Shown: piece after piece, positions 21,320 through 33,042 of the stretch
Layout: each line of letters opens with the position of its first letter
Position numbering within the stretch: position 1 is the first letter of the stretch
Origin: Cristatella mucedo
Taxonomy: Eukaryota > Bryozoa > Phylactolaemata > Cristatellidae
Direction of reading: 5' to 3'
Length of the DNA stretch: 64,000 bases
Assembly (NCBI GenBank): GCA_009760855.2
Contig: WPIO01000013.1
Span: 2,554,501-2,618,500, forward strand
Translations under genes and position numbers: made by a program
Notes under the pieces: model-generated
What the model was told of the DNA's origin: nothing
Seen by the model: the letters and a program-made list of their open reading frames with translations, nothing else
Database searches by the model: none

Positions 21320-21800
21320 GTAATGAGTCAGTAATAGCAAAAATAGCTTCTCGTGCAGCAGGGGCACGTGGCAGGCTCCCGGAGGAGTTGGAGACCCATA
21401 AGAGTGACTGTTATAAGTGGCTGCACGAAGAGTCGATGCTTACAGAGTAGAGTGACTGCCTACACGGAGACAAATTCGGATAGAGAGCTTCAGCTTGGAT
21501 AGTGACTGCTGCAGAGAGTGAGTGCTTGGAGGGCAGTGAGTGGGTGCTGAGAGAATGACTGCACAGAGATTACAGCATGAGCAACAGCTTAAGGAATAAC
21601 TGCAGACAGCTGGTAACTTTGCGGAGACTAAAGGAGCTATAGGAAAGCCAGAAGTTCTCTCTGAGCACAAAAATTTTGACTACTGGAGGATTGACTGGGG
21701 ATGCCTCCGATTTGCTGGCTCTGGAAAATATATAATAGAGGCAATGCGCCATTAAAACAACAAAGTCGAGTAGGAGTCGTCTGTGTGCGCTCTAGATCCT
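21320..21800 (-). other. Unassigned stretch with core-promoter-like motif
   Basis: It holds repeated GAGTGACTG-like words and, near 21725-21755, AAATATATAATAGAGGCAAT followed by GCGCCATTAAA. That is a TATA-like and poly(A)-like combination of the kind found in LTRs. No paired LTR, primer-binding site or coding sequence was recognised, so I leave it unassigned. Confidence 0.25.
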
Positions 21801-22177
21801 TATACTAATTATAAAACTTGTCATGATGCCTTAGGGTTGCCCTCGAAAGCTCGAAGCCGACCCACTAACAAATAAATAGCGAAAAAAGTCTCCCAGAAAG
21901 ATTTGAAAAACCGATAGAAAGTAATGTGTGTGCATAAGCAAGTTACTCTCGCAAAGTTCTTCTGGATTTAGACATTTGATTATTATTATTATTTTAATTA
22001 TAGGCAAAAAATTCAAGCCAAGATTCAGTAGTAATAATAATATAATAATAATGCACTTAGTAGTTACAGCACTGTGTACCATTTGAACATAACTGGTTTC
22101 TCGTGCTCATTAAGTTCCAAGTTTTCCTTGCAATCTGATTTCATTGCAGTGGACGACCGAAGATCTCAGCGCTATTA

Positions 22178-22318
22178 TTCTGGTTTGTCCCAGTGGTTAA
22201 GGCGTTCGCCCAGATCAAGGTCTAACCTCAGTCGTGGGCTCGAGCCCCGTGGCATATGTGAAGAGCCTGAAAATAGATTAAGTTCTCTTAGGACGCTATA
22301 GAAATATAAATACAAATG
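22178..22318 (+). mobile_element. SINE-1, tRNA-derived
   Basis: A box region TGTCCCAGTGGTTAAGGCG, B box GGGCTCGAGCCCC, then GTGAAGAGCCTGAAAATAGA and TTCTCTTAGGACGCTATA. About 140 bp, matching the copies at 16750 and 41946. Confidence 0.8.
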
Positions 22319-22559
22319 AATGAGAGCACTTTTGAATTCGTAATTTGAAATGTGTAACTCTTATCATGTAGTCGGTGTGCTGCCGGGTGGCATCGGTGTT
22401 TCACGTGCTTGCACGAGTGAACACCGGTCTGATTATACTTGTCCTTTAAAACGGTCCAGATTGGCTCACTCTATTGGCCTAACCTAATAAATGAACTGTC
22501 AGATCATTTGGTCACTGCTCTCTCGTCAGGTCTTTGAGCCCAGAACTGATCTAGTTATT

Positions 22560-23120
22560 CGAATGGCTGGATCAGTCATGGTTGTCCAAGAGGATGGGAT
22601 TGATCGTCGAAACTAGTATTTTCTCCAGCTATCCATTTATAAGCTCTACTGGCTTCTTTTAGGACGGCTTCCAAATATGGTGGATGGACAGTCAACAAGT
22701 TTGAACGGTCGACACTTCCTGAACTAAGCGTCACCAACTGAATTAGCGAGCCCAGATTGCCCCTGGGTTTGCACTTGAAGGACTCTGCAGGCATGTAAAG
22801 TTCGACTACTTTTACTTTTCCCTCGGCAAGTGGAGTTCACAGGGCAAAGGGCCATGAGCTTTTGCCAGTTGCCAAAAAATGCAGGAACATTGTAGGAATA
22901 GCCATCCAACGGTTTTGCTGGCAATGGCTAGAAACAAACAGTCCTTCTGGCCCGGCTCATAGCCAGAATTCCCTTATGGACTAAAACTTGACCTTTCGCG
23001 ATTGCCACCAGAATTCTCATGAAGTGCGACAGCTTATTTTTCCTGCCCGCACAGCTAAACAAGACGAAAGCCCGCGGCTTGTTTCCGAAACACCCCGAAT
23101 TGTGGTTGGGTGATTTGTAT
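22560..23120 (-). pseudogene. Unidentified coding-like relic
   Basis: On the minus strand, protein-like sequence runs in adjacent frames broken by one or two shifts. NKPRAFVLFSCAGRKNKLSH lies near 23080-23020, PLDGYSYNVPAFFGNWQKLM near 22915-22850, and SFKCKPRGNLGSLIQLVTLS near 22780-22725. The last frame runs to a stop at 22576. Codon texture differs from the surrounding AT-rich DNA. I do not recognise the family; a degraded transposon-encoded protein is the likeliest explanation, a pseudogene or exon the alternative. Confidence 0.3.
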
Positions 23121-23261
23121 AGATCTCCTAAATCGTAAGACTAGAAGTGGTTTCGAACAGGTCGTTCTGGTCTTGTGAGTTATAATATATAATATATAAT
23201 ATAATATAATAAATCCGTATCACCTATAAACCAGGACACTTTAAGAGATATATGATGTGGA

Positions 23262-23446
23262 AAAATTGCATGCACCATCATAAGGTTAGCTGATTCGACA
23301 GCCTCATTCATATAGCGGCAGAAGTGCCTTCACAGCTATCACCATCGCTTGCAGTGAGCAATAAGGAATCACCCACAGCAGGATACGAATCCATGACCTG
23401 GGTCTAGGAGAACGAGCACCCTACCCCATGCTAAGACCCAGTGGTA
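23262..23446 (-). mobile_element. SINE-2, second tRNA-like SINE family
   Basis: On the minus strand the head reads ACCACTGGGTCTTAGCATGG followed by GGTAGGGTGCTCG. The B box GGATTCGTATCC is at 23392-23381. The body follows (CACTGCAAGCGATGGTGATA … GAGGCTGTCGAATCAGCTAA). The body also occurs as a 96-bp insert at 59289-59384 and in part at 24561-24600, which defines it as a repeat. The tail is unlike SINE-1. Confidence 0.65.
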
Positions 23447-24560
23447 ATATCTGAAGTTTAAAATGAAATTCGCTTTTCTGATTGGGCTTGACTTATTAAA
23501 TACCTGTATGTAGCATCTTTAATTCCCAAGCTCGCCATGCAACTTTTTTCTGGCACATCAGTCAAATGTCAAAAACCCACTCGAAGACCGCTATGCCCTC
23601 GAACCCTGTAAAACGTTTTACCTCCTTCCTGGGTATTTCCTTCCATGTTGACGTTTATGCCTAGTGCTTTTATCTTTAGTAATTTACATTTTCTTTATTT
23701 TCTCAGGAGGCTAGAATGTCGTGATCAAGTTTTGACATGGTTTTATCAAATTGAATTATCCAGCGTAACGGACATTTACTATGATTACACAAGAGGTCAG
23801 ATTGCTTCTGGGCGTCGAACCTTTTGATAGCAACATTCTCAAAGCCGAGACGATAGGAAAAAAGTATAGCCGGTCGTCCGGAATGAGGCAAAAACACAGC
23901 AAGACCATCGCTAGGCGACGTGGTGTCTGGACGGAGCAACGAGTCTTTAACCGGGTGAATGTCTCTGCCCCCATTGTTTTATGTACAGAAACCAGGAATT
24001 TTTTAATAAAGGATATTCACATAGCGTAAAACGGCTAACTTAATACAAGGCAAATACATCAAAGTCACTCGAGTTATTTTGGATTCGCAAATGGCTCCAC
24101 TCATGACGGAAGCGCTTGCTGGTGCGCAGAGAACGTAGCTGCACCTTTGCAAGAGCCAAGAGCTCTACTACTAACTGTAACTGTAACTCAGCAATTATAT
24201 TGCTGCTAGCTTTCGGCCAACTTGACCAACTGTTGTAGGCTGACTATCTGACTCTTTCTTTGCCTCAAAACCAAATTAGCACAGAATTAATGAGCATAAA
24301 ACGCACAGTTCCATAGTTTCCTTGCCTCGACCGCTCGAGCCATCCTCCAAATTCAAAAGTGTTTTTTATTTTAGTAGACGGCCTGCACACATGATCGGCC
24401 ACTAAGGTAGGTATGGCTGCAGCTATTATATGCAAATTTACTATTTTTTGCTTGAATGATAGAAATTCAGAAACTCTTGTAGTAGCCTATGGAGCGTTAC
24501 CTTCGCTGTGGCCTTCCTTCACACTTTCTCGCCTCCTCATCCACTCTCACAAAGTTGATG

Positions 24561-24600
24561 CAAAAAATGTTAGCTGATTCAACAGCCTCATTTGAATATC
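24561..24600 (-). mobile_element. SINE-2 fragment
   Basis: AAATGTTAGCTGATTCAACA followed by GCCTCATTTGAATA matches the 3' body of the SINE-2 at 23262-23446. Confidence 0.45.
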
Positions 24601-24929
24601 ACTGGTCTCCGGCCACCTCCAGACTTAATAATTTCTTATCAAAGATGGCTGCAAGGACTAATCTGGACCAAGAAGAAACCGGCCGTGTAAACCAATGTGA
24701 AGCCAAGGCGTTAGCAGACAGACCAATCTCTCTGTCTCCATTGCTTATAAGCAAGATATGGAGGAGAAAGGGCGACAATGTCCTCCCTTTCTGCATGACC
24801 AGCGAGCATCTACATATACCACCCTACCGACTTTGGCATGCATGCCCTCCAGTCCTCTTCCGATACTTGACTTTTTGGGAAGCTCTTCTCCAACTTCCAC
24901 TTATTTGAGCTGTCTGACGTACACACTGA

Positions 24930-25330
24930 AGAGCTATGGGCAAACCTAACGTCACTCGAAAGTAGAAAGACCTCACTCTTAGGATGGGTTCATATAGCAC
25001 CTCTCCAGTGACGTCTACCCGGTCACAATCTGGGCATGCTGTTCCAAAACGACTTATCATCAGATGAGCACATTGCCTCCATTGTAAAAACAGCAAAATT
25101 TCAGCTGAGGAACATCTCCATAATCAGGATCTGCTTTGACAAGAGTGCGAAAGCCAAACTAGTTCACACATTTGAGACACTGCATCAAGATAACTGCAGT
25201 TTGCTTTATTCAGGACAGGGAGGACAGGGAGCTTAATCTTCGGAGACTGGGGCAAAACTCAGCAGCTCATTTGGTCCGCCAGCAACGATATCGTTGCTGG
25301 CGCATCACAGTATCTGACTTTCACCATGCA
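24930..25330 (+). mobile_element. CR1/L2-type LINE relic
   Basis: It reads GMLFQNDLSSDEHIASIVKT, then AKFQLRNISIIRICFDKSAK and KLVHTFETLHQD: the LINE-A/B region just after the RT core, but more diverged than either. It is truncated and continues into a LINE-A tail. Confidence 0.6.
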
Positions 25331-25339
25331 GCTAATCAG

Positions 25340-25512
25340 CTAATGATCCTGTGCATGTCACCCCTAACCATGTTATTCATTTTGTTTGTTTATTAAGCAT
25401 GATATTACCCACCATTCAATTGCATTTCCCTTTGCAGCAAATGTAAAGCGCCTAGAAAGAGATTTAGTTCTCTGAGGGCGCTTTATCAAGTGCATTATTA
25501 TTATTATTAATG
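25340..25512 (+). mobile_element. LINE-A 3' UTR and tail
   Basis: CCTGTGCATGTCACCCCTAA … AAAGCGCCTAGAAAGAGATT … GGCGCTTTATCAAGTGC and (ATT)n. Well conserved relative to the 45-kb copy, so younger than the relic just before it. Confidence 0.85.
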
Positions 25513-26700
25513 ATGGCCATAGCTGAGTTGGTGTCTTACTGCTTCTTCCACTGTCGCAGCCTCTGCTTCGAAGAGCAGGTTTTGGCCAGCTTTAAAAACA
25601 AAAGTCTCGACTCCAGTTCCACGGTACTAAAATGGTGACAATAAAAATATTGACAAGCGTGACGGACGAAGAAGCCTGTGGTTAGCTTTAAGCTATTAAC
25701 CGGATGTGCAAAACCTCTGCTGCACCTTGAGCACTCACCCTTGTGCTCCACTCCTGATTTCTGCTGACTACTTGCTGTTTTTGTTCTTGCTTGCCTTCTT
25801 GTGGTTATTGATAATTTTCCTGGCATGGTTAAGCTCTCCCGCCGATGTCTTGGCCTTTCAGCAGCTACGTTCTCTGAAGCTTTCTCCGTGAAGGCTACCC
25901 ACCTTTTCAAGCTAGTCTCGAGAGCGACAATGAAGACAAGAAGTCTACCAGCTGACCATTCGCCTTGACGATGCATATCGAGCGGAAGTGCCGTGATACA
26001 GCGAGTATATAGCACGTCTTCCAGGGCTTTGTGGTGGCTGGTCAGTACGGGAAGCTACCGAAAGACTTGCAGGGTTCGACTGCTTTAATTTAGCATGGGC
26101 ATCTTTCCTCACCAGTGACGCAGGAAGAAGGAGGCCACCGAGTGTTGTCGGCTGCTGTGCTGTGCTGCACTGTGCACCGTGTGCAGTCGTGATCAGGCCA
26201 AGGATGCCCATTTGTGTCTTCTAGCACCGAGCTAGCTGCTACTGCACCACCGGTTTAAGTGATACGGTGACCGATGCCTAGTGCAGAGACAGGTGGGACA
26301 TTGTGCGATGCTCGGGCTTGCTTAGTTGAACGCATTCTTCCGTGACCTCTGTCGAACAATGGCAGCAGAGTGTGCTGCAGCTCTGCACTTGCTTATGCAG
26401 TTTCGAGCAGACTTACAACGCTAGTATATATGAGGCAGCGGCGTCAGTCTGACTCGGCGAGCATGAAGCGCCCCTTGAAGGCAAATTGAGAGGCCGTGGA
26501 GAAAAAAAAAAGAGACATTGTGTATGAAGTCGAACCAAAGGGCTCAACTTAAACGGCTCACCCTACCAACTTGAGAGACACATGCTCAATGCCAGATCAA
26601 CGTCAAAGCTCAAGGAACCGACGAGGCTTGTAAAATTTTGCATAGTTGTCAGCAATATTGGCTAGGACATGTGAGGTACCCCCAGTTCAAGCTCTGCAAC
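25513..26700. other. No gene recognised
   Basis: A 480-nt open frame lies on the minus strand (26015-25536) but shows no domain, no start context and no homologous features I know. The rest is unassigned intergenic sequence. Confidence 0.5.
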
Positions 26701-26704
26701 GTCC

Positions 26705-26925
26705 GCATAGTCTTTAGTGTTTTTATGTCATGTGTGCTGACACTGTGCCTGCTGCTACTAACTATATCTACATGTTGACCCTGCGTATGTCACATCTAGC
26801 AAGGCTTGATAACATTGCGAATGTTACCGCTAATAATTTGGTTATGCTTTCTTTACAGTATCTGTAAAGTGCCTAGAAAAAGATTCAGTTCTCTGAGGGA
26901 GATATACTGATGTATTAGTGGTATT
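26705..26925 (+). mobile_element. LINE-A 3' tail, decayed
   Basis: GTGTGCTGACACTGTGCCTG … TAAAGTGCCTAGAAAAAGAT … TTCTCTGAGGGAG, with degraded outer stem and no ATT run. Confidence 0.7.
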
Positions 26926-28309
26926 ACTATATTTCAATTGTCACCAGCAGTTGTTCAAGCTGCTTTGTACACGGGATCTGTTTGAGTAGCCCAAACCTGT
27001 AATGCGAAGGTGCGCAGGATATGTCGTGCTTGCCTAAAAATCCTCATTTGAAACACTACTGCACACCAAAGTTCAAAATATGTAAACCAATTAATTAAAT
27101 AACTAAATATTTTGAGTTTATTAAGACGGTGGAACCACTCTAGTCAGAATTCATGTAGATCCTTGCTGTTCGGTATTGAGTGCCAGTACTCTGTCCTGGG
27201 TTTCCCGTCTTCTGCGGTTCAGTGCATACCTGCTGGTCTTTCAAACTTTGCCAAACAGCAACCACAAAGCAGCTTCCAGCACTGTAAGTAATTCATTGTG
27301 AATTCGCTGTTTTCAAACTCTGTGCATTCTTCTTTATCTCTAGGGAAGTTTGTGAGCACTTTTGTGGCCTAACTCGCTACTTATGTTTTCAACGGCCAGT
27401 CTGCATTTGAAAGTAATGTTGCATAGATTCGGGACATTACATACGAACCAAGGCCTCGAAAACCGAGTTATTATTCTTATTCACCATTGCAGAGATTCTG
27501 CACGGATCGCCCGTAGCATCACTGCAGCGAAGTTACAGTGCAGAAGTAACAGTGCAAAAGCATATGAGAAAATCAGGTAAAAAGTGTGAGGAGAAAAGAC
27601 ACACAGCAACCTTTTTTCAGAAGCATAATGTTTTGGCACGCGATTGCTAGAGGGGGGGGGTGGGTGGGTGGGTGGGGGTTGTGGACAACCGGCCCGTGCG
27701 AGTTGTAATGATACTCAGCTCACCCATGGCTTTCTGAGGACAAGTGTCAAACTCCCGAGGAAGCTTGACACGATCTTCTATCTAGCACCGTAATATTGGT
27801 ATCCCCCTGGGGGCATGATCTCTTATAATTGATATATTTCATCTAGCAGAGTGACCAAAGTTTGGCTTCCATCGGAACAATTTCGTCTCGAGCTAGTAAT
27901 CGTGAGAGGTGAGAGATAGCAGTAGCAAGTGATCATTATCCATGCGTCTGGGTGCTTGATTTAGCATGACTAAAATTTCTTTCGGACAAAAAATTGCAGG
28001 AAGCTATTTTCAGCATTTCTTGTCAACGAGTGATTAACTTAATACTACATAGCCGAGAGTAAATTAGAAAATCTCTCTGCATGCTTGCCTATATATCATC
28101 AGTACAGCCCTAAATGGCAGGCTTATAGGTCTATTTACTTGGGTTTTATTCAAGTGCTTTTGCACTCAAAAATTTGTTGTGAGTCCAGTAGCAAATCCTT
28201 AGTGCTAGCTACCAGCAGTGGGAATTCGCCAAGGCTCGTATGTTGCTGCATAAATCAAGCGGCTAATCAGCTGCCTTATACTTCACTTTTCTTTTAATTT
28301 ATAAATGGT
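26926..28309. other. No gene recognised
   Basis: Unassigned intergenic sequence apart from the G-rich tract at 27652-27678. Confidence 0.5.
27652..27678 (+). repeat. G-rich (GGGT)n tract, G-quadruplex candidate
   Basis: Nine G followed by TGGGTGGGTGGGTGGGGG: at least five G3+ runs with one-base loops, a perfect quadruplex motif by rule. Confidence 0.85.
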
Positions 28310-29213
28310 GATGAAACCAACTTAGTAGAACTACAGCTCAAAATCGGCTCTGCCAGCATATCTCCAGTTGAATCTGCACGAAATCTAGATATCTTGTTCC
28401 AAAGTGAACTTTCATTGGACGACCACATGAGTTCCATAGTCAAGTCTACCTACTTTCAGCTACCTAATTGCTAACATTGGGATCGTTTAGACAGGGATAC
28501 CACATCTAAATTGGTCCATGCATTTGTGACATCCTGTATTGGCATCTGTAATCCACTGCTTGCTGGTCTCCCGGTCTGTGAAATCAAATGCTAAAGGCTG
28601 GTGTAAAACTCTGCAGCTAGGCTCGTCTGTCGTGAGAATTGCAGTTGCCACATCACACCACTTCTCGCTGACCTGCGCTGGTTCTTATTCAAGCAACGCA
28701 ATAACTTCAAAGTTTTGTCACTCACTTTTAGGTCACATAATTCTTTGGCTCGAGCCTACCTATCAGATCTACTACCCACCAAGCTAAGCATTGTACCACC
28801 GGCTTTTCGGAATCTAGCTGTTTACCTATACCTCGTAAGAACCTCAAATCGTTTGGAGACCGCGCCTTTAGTTAGTATGCTCCCAAACCCAGGAACTCAC
28901 TTCCAACTTTCGTCGCAACATTCCCTCGACTTGACATTTAAAAAGAAAGCTGTAAAGGCATCTTTTTATCACAGCATTTAGTAAGTCTTATTTGGTGATT
29001 CATGCTTTGTATGCTTATGTCTGCTGACACTGTGAATGCTGCCACTAACCATATGTGCATGCTGACTCTGTGCATGTTACCTCTAACCATATGCTTGTTG
29101 ACATTAAGCGTGCTGCTATCAACCATTCGATCATGCTTCCTTTGCAGCATATGTCAAGTGCCTAGAAAGAGATTAAGCTCTTTGAGGGCATTAGAAAATG
29201 CATTATTATTATG
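28310..29213 (+). mobile_element. LINE-A copy, 5'-truncated
   Basis: It runs from the end of the RT domain (GATGAAACCAACTTAGTAGA, NDETNL) through the C-terminal domain and 3' UTR to a decayed hairpin (CAAGTGCCTAGAAAGAGATT…) and (ATT)n. Several frameshifts. Confidence 0.8.
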
Positions 29214-29215
29214 GC

Positions 29216-29780
29216 TGCAGTTAGTAAACAAATTCAAAAGGTTCAGCTACATGTCTCCTTTGCTGAAGGAGCTTCGATAATTTGCAATCGATTAATGGAT
29301 ACAGAGCAAAGTTCTTACTCTGACCCATAAGACTGTCATGCTTGAGCTCTTTCCCACCTAGCTGAACTGATGTACCAGTTTCAGCCTCCTTGGTCCCTCT
29401 AGTGTTTTATGGACAATCAAGTAGCTGCCCTATTCCAATGCTTAAAGACGGTTGGCAACAGAAGCTTTTGCTCTTCAGGTTCTAGAATGTGGAACTCACT
29501 CCCACAGTCCTTATGTAACTACATCTACACTGGCCGACAGTGGCTCATCCTTTCCAGCCGTTCTGAGCAGCTTCTACTATGCTACTCACTTTCTCGACCG
29601 ACCTCATAACTCAGCTAGGCTTCTCACTTTCTCAATGTTGCGTGAGGTAACGTCTACCCGCTACCTTATAGGCACCGAACGCCACTTAGGCTGTGAGTGA
29701 GTTATAGAAAACTTCTTGCTTAACACCCAATAGTCCTTGTGGCTTTATGGAGTTACAGCCGGAGGTACATCAAATTACAT
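29216..29780 (+). mobile_element. LINE-B 3' half
   Basis: It follows the LINE-A tail directly. It encodes SYMSPLLKELR, a VDQRIQSKVLTLTHK-like stretch with stops, and VGNRSFCSSGSRMWNSLPQS. It ends in the LINE-B 3' end GGAGTTACAGCCGGAGGTAC and ATCAAATTACATT. Confidence 0.75.
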
Positions 29781-29789
29781 TAACTTCTA

Positions 29790-30440
29790 TCTAAATGATC
29801 CTGCTAGATGCTGTTGTGGTCGTGGCCCGAAGGTGGATACTGTATTACGCCACGATACAAATGGTTGGCAGAGTAGCCGAAGAGAATACCTGCAAGCCAC
29901 CAAGTGCATGCCCACTTCTGAGCCATGATGAGATCGATAGTTGACCTCTTACCAGTACTGGTCCTGCATTGACAGTCATTATACAAGCTTCGCTAACACC
30001 TGATTTTTGCTTCTCATCAAGTATGTGTGGAAAATTTGTGGATCAGAAAATAGTACTTGCCCTATGTTGGGTGAGAGTGAGACCCAATCAGAAATTTCTT
30101 TTATAGTAAGATCGATTGGTTCAGTTACGACAAGAGCACTCGTGCCCTGAAAATTTCGTTCTTTGGCTGCTGGTAGCAACTCTTAGCTTAAGACTGCTCC
30201 ACTTGCACTGGCAAGCGACCAATTTTAGTTCCAAATAGCTGAAACAGTATCCGATGGCCAGAAGGCAGAGCAACTCCCTTCAGCCGACCAACTCAATCGG
30301 GATACGAAATTAATGCCCTTACAGGCGGTTGAACAAGCTGCTCCTGTAATAAAACTGAAAACCGCGGTAATTGTCCATTAGCCTACACGGTAGCCCTGAA
30401 CTCGTGCTGGAAATCGTAGTATTGTGGAGTTCGATCTCGT
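29790..30440. other. No gene recognised
   Basis: Unassigned intergenic DNA. Confidence 0.5.
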
Positions 30441-30443
30441 ATT

Positions 30444-30790
30444 AGCCTTTATCGCGAAGCAACGGTAAACTTAGTAACGAAACAATACCCTTTCTAGCCG
30501 CGGGCACCAGGCTAAGCCATCTGGTGCATCGACTCGTAGAAGCCTTTACCACGAACTTGCATGCTGACCCCTAACCCTGTTATTCCTGTTAATTGAGCTT
30601 GCAAGCACTAACCATTCGATCGAGCTTCTTGCGTAGCAAACGCAAAGTGCCAGGAAAGAGATTGAGTTCTCCGAGGGCGCTATATCAAAAGCATTATTAC
30701 TATTATTATTATAAACAGTGGCAAACTTGGTAACGCAACAATACCTATCTTAATCGCGGGCACCGGGCTACGCTAATTGGTACATTGACA
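30444..30790. repeat. Tandem duplication of about 98 bp, second unit interrupted by a LINE-A tail
   Basis: Unit 1 begins AGCCTTTATCGCGAAGC (30444) and contains ACTTAGTAACGAAACAATAC and GCGGGCACCAGGCTA. Unit 2 restarts AGCCTTTACCACGAAC at 30541, is broken by a LINE-A tail (about 30556-30712), and resumes with ACTTGGTAACGCAACAATAC and GCGGGCACCGGGCTA up to 30790. Confidence 0.7.
30556..30712 (+). mobile_element. LINE-A 3' tail insertion
   Basis: TTGCATGCTGACCCCTAACC … GCAAAGTGCCAGGAAAGAGA … GAGGGCGCTATATC and an (ATT)n run. It is a very short 5'-truncated copy, only the last 155 bp or so. Confidence 0.75.
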
Positions 30791-31439
30791 ACGAAACATC
30801 GAAATAGAATATGTTGAAATAAGAAATGACATAGTTAGAAAATATATGTTTTATTTTAATATATAGGTGATGCTAACTGACAAGAAAAGTATTAGTAGTT
30901 GCCATGCGTTCGACCTCTCCACTGTAGCGTAACAGGGTCATACATTAACCACACCAGCGTGGGGCTTCCGTGCTCCCGTCTTTTCGCCGACTCCAACGCT
31001 GTTCGTTAAAGACGACTTTTGAGTAAGCCTTGTAATACCGATTTTATACCAAATTTATTATATATTGGTGCTTTTTGGAATGCTTTTTCTGAATCATAGT
31101 GCAAAGTTGTCGGTCATTCGCAAGTGCCCCGTTTGACCGTCGCCGGCGGTGCCATTCATCAGCACTTTCCCTTCAAAACGCCGATTTTAGAACTGCTTGG
31201 CATTCTTCTTCTAGAACTACTCTCCAGCATCTGGTGTAGGTGCGTATTTCTGTGATTATTCATTTACATATTTAACCTATCCCATGACCTACCGCTCGAT
31301 TCGGCTCTATGAGCGAGTTGGGGGTCAGTTAGTTGGTTCGAGATTCGAGTCGATGGGTCTTGATCATTCAATGAACTAAGCCCAGTGTGGAATATGCAAC
31401 AGAAAATGATTGCAGTGATGCTGCGAGATGCACGGTCAT

Positions 31440-31610
31440 TCATAAATGTACTTGCTTATGTCCGTGAAACGTCACGGAAAGTCCACGTGGCTTCTGCCTG
31501 CTCCTTCGTCTCCCCGGCATGTTTTGTTGCTTCCGCGACTGATTTATGCCTTCAGCTTCGCGAATTCGTCGTGCTTCTGCTTCTTCCGCAGTCTCTCTTG
31601 ATCGAGCCAT
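31440..31610 (-). pseudogene. Possible Helitron-type protein fragment
   Basis: The minus strand reads MARSRETAEEAEARRIREAE and then GINQSRKQQ. One base later, in the next frame, it continues KHAGETKEQAEATWTFRDVS. The repeated (R/G)ET-x-E(E/Q)AEA unit with basic spacers resembles the repeats I remember upstream of Rep/helicase domains in animal Helitrons. No Rep or helicase domain is visible, so this is an isolated, frameshifted scrap and the assignment is weak. Confidence 0.3.
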
Positions 31611-31955
31611 CGGGAGTTTTGGTCAAATTGATCGTTCCGTAGATGTACTCCCATGCCGGATGCTACAGCTATTTAGGGTGTAGAATCTGCTGTAATATGT
31701 TGAGGTCAAGTTATTAACGTAAGAGGACTTACTATACTAGTGCACCCATGGGTTTCCAAAGAATAACTTTAGACCTAAAGGCACGATCTACGCCAAGTGA
31801 CCTATACAGTCATATTCATAATACAAAGGCCTACTTAAGAATAGCTGTTTCTTTAATGTTATTATGACGTCCGTGTGTTAGGGTCTTTAAAGACTAAGGT
31901 TGTCGTGGCTTTGGTGCCTGTGGTGAAAGAGTAGACTCCCTTTGACTTTAGAAAA

Positions 31956-32039
31956 GCATCCTTCATATATAGACTTAGTCATGATGTTGAAATATGAGCA
32001 TCCTCCATATATAGACTTAGTCATGATGTTGAAATATGT
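31956..32039. repeat. 42-bp perfect-length tandem duplication
   Basis: Two units starting GCATCC at 31956 and 31998, sharing CATATATAGACTTAGTCATG. They differ by one T/C and the last base, so the duplication is recent. Confidence 0.95.
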
Positions 32040-33042
32040 TCACCCGAGAGCCATTCTATGTTGGAGCACTTCTCGGACACGGTAACATGGCTTGCCAAAA
32101 TTCCAAAAATGTGGGAAGAAAGTTCAGGCATTGGATGCAGCTGTAGCGAGAAGGCACATACACATATACATGCATACACACTCACACGAATACACGGGTT
32201 ACCATGCCTAGTGTCTGTGCCTTCTCGCTACATAACAAGCTTGGTTGACGACTTGCTGTTACACTAATAGCGATTTGATTCTGACTGCAACGATGTGTTG
32301 CTGCTTTCCTATCACTCCTGTGCTCGAACCTCACTACCTAAATCCTGAGTTTGGCATCGCGAGCAAAGGCAGATGTGAGAGAAAGGATGTGGAAGAGACA
32401 AAAGTCATATGCTAGTGCATTCGTCCCATGTAACTGCATGCATAGAAATGCTAGAGCAACTAGCGAACGCAAACTAACTAGCAACTAACACAAACGAACT
32501 AGCCAACGCGAGGACTCAGCCAAATTAAACGTCTTCTATTCAGTAATCGTGGATTAGTCCTGTAGAAAGCAATTCGTTGCCTGATAGCTGCTGAGGCTCT
32601 GCTGCTACTACATAAATAAGGCTGTTAATTAAGCTGACTAAACTTAACATTCTATGTTCTCGTGATAGTCTTACGCAAGTAGTGCAGCCAAAATGTGATT
32701 CCATAGGAGTTGACTCGGGAGGCCTTATTGTGTAATGTCCTCCATGCTATATTGCATCTCTTCTTTTTAAGCAACTTTTTGATTGGCTCACTAGTTTGAG
32801 AATGTATGACTTATGGTCGATCGGACAAACAGTCCACCTGGTGTAGTGGATTTTCAATTAATTTGAACTATTGTTTTTAATTTAACTCACCAGATGTTTT
32901 GATTAGGAGATGATTTAGTAAGCATGCAAGTGTTAGCTCTGAAAACTAGCTCTTCTTGATTTGGAACAGCACCAGAGGCTTAGACACAGCCAGCCGACAA
33001 CACACCTCTCTAGATCTTGTTGCTTGGATACTAGTCTGTTTT

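Larger units (their letters stand above)
30795..32940. other. No gene recognised
   Basis: AT-rich unassigned DNA with a possible Helitron scrap (31440-31610) and a 42-bp tandem duplication (31956-32039). Confidence 0.5.

Noticed and set aside
25536-26015. Open frame of 159 codons on the minus strand
   Set aside because: No recognisable domain, no splice context and no codon texture like the two real genes; probably chance.
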